From contig JAKZAP010000018.1 of NCBI GenBank assembly GCA_023053575.1, forward strand, positions 18,442,202-18,506,201: a DNA stretch of 64,000 nucleotides, written 5' to 3'. Below the pieces are notes generated by a model, which worked only from the letters and a program-made list of their open reading frames with translations, searched no databases and was not told where the DNA came from. The stretch comes from Branchinecta lynchi (lineage: Eukaryota > Arthropoda > Branchiopoda > Anostraca > Branchinectidae). Positions 63,341-64,000 of the stretch are shown piece after piece (positions within the stretch are counted from its first letter, which is position 1; every line of letters starts with the position of its first letter). The position numbers and the translations under genes were made by a program.

Positions 63341-63930
63341 TTTCGAAAGAAATGAAAACCGTGATTTTCGGGGTTTTTTCTTGATCAGCTAATTATCCCT
63401 CTAGGATGAAGTACGAGGGATAAATATAAATTCGGATATTTCGGTTGCACTTCCGGCAAACCGTCCTCAGCGAAAACAACAAACAACTAAATCATAAAAT
63501 CCAACACAATCAATATTCTTTGAGCCCAAGCTGACTTTGAAACATTTATTTCAACAATGTTTTCAACGGATACGTCAGCTACGATTCTTCATCAGCGATA
63601 TTTCGGCCCTTCTTGGCAAGGGTCCTCGTCAGGCTTTCAGTCCTCTTGTTCAACTTCGGGGAAGGAAACAAACCTGTCAACACCTGACGGGTTTGTTTCC
63701 TTCCCCGAAGTTGAACAAGTGACTGAAAGCCTGACGAGGACCCTTGCCAAGAAGGGCCGAAATATCGCTGATGAAGAATCGTAGCTGACGTATCCGTTGA
63801 AAACATTGTTGAAACCAACACAATACCAACAGAAAAGTGATGCGGAAGTGATGCGGGTACAACATCCTAGAGGGATAATTAGCTGATCAAGAAAAAAAAA
63901 AACCAAAATCACAGTTTTCTATTTCTTTCG
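63341..63930. mobile_element. TIR element containing a foldback core
   Basis: TTCGAAAGAAATGAAAACCG...TTGATCAGCTAATTATCCCT on the left is repeated inverted at 63866-63930. It holds the palindrome of 63549-63815. A solo left end lies at 51703-51880. Confidence 0.8.
63549..63815. repeat. Near-perfect 267-base palindrome (foldback)
   Basis: Arms of about 125 bases pair (TTTCAACAATGTTTTCAACG outermost, GGAAACAAACC / GGGTTTGTTTCC innermost) around a 14-base loop. Each arm contains CCTGACGAGGACCC...AAGAAGGGCCGAAAT, shared with 890-930. Confidence 0.9.
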
Positions 63931-63934
63931 TAAT

Positions 63935-64000
63935 GAATGGTCAGCTTGGCTTCAAACCTTATATTTATGCAAATATTTTTTGTATTTTAACAGAAAGAAT
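63935..64000 (-). mobile_element. LINE 3' end entering from the window edge
   Basis: TGAATGGTCAGCTTGGCTTC followed by AAACCTTATATTT repeats the 3' terminus of the LINE at 53574-53860, in the same orientation. Confidence 0.55.

Overview
The window is animal (metazoan) nuclear DNA, most likely from an invertebrate. It is AT-rich, has spliceosomal introns, and is packed with non-LTR retrotransposon (LINE) fragments, MITE-like inverted-repeat elements and several dispersed repeat families. No bacterial gene organisation is seen. I cannot name the species from the sequence.

The best-defined object is a 16.1 kb Maverick/Polinton element (29102-45205). It has terminal inverted repeats of about 0.93 kb and an exact 6-bp target duplication (GTCCAG). 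It inserted into a copy of a dispersed repeat whose unoccupied relative is seen near 9.28 kb. It carries protein-primed DNA polymerase B with two spliceosomal introns, a DDE integrase with chromodomain fused to an upstream Polinton domain, a packaging ATPase, a small basic core-like protein, penton-like and pVI-like capsid genes, a stub of the major capsid gene, an OB-fold-like protein and a Cys-rich zinc protein. Several genes are broken (in-frame stops, frameshifts), most of the major capsid gene is gone and no protease was found, so this is a decaying copy.

Nested in the Polinton is a 3.16 kb element (30618-33781) with inverted repeats of about 240 bp and a TAA duplication. It carries a frameshifted gene with a PIN/FEN-like nuclease fold and a CXC-type Cys cluster. 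A third unit, family C (3.3, 7.6 and 23.6 kb), encodes an OB-fold-like protein similar to the Polinton one, together with a double-SAP protein that a LINE cuts short.

Host-type genes are few. One is a three-exon, phase-consistent gene for a secreted Thr/Pro-rich mucin-like protein (16903-22753, plus strand). The other is an exon encoding long Ala-Thr-Thr repeats (57379-59035, minus strand). Family A (hairpin ends with CAAGTGCC; seven copies) and family B (ends with the GGGATCCC palindrome; five copies) fill much of 1-30 kb and 45-60 kb. The last 15 kb is dominated by foldback and MITE elements, LINE pieces and short direct repeats.
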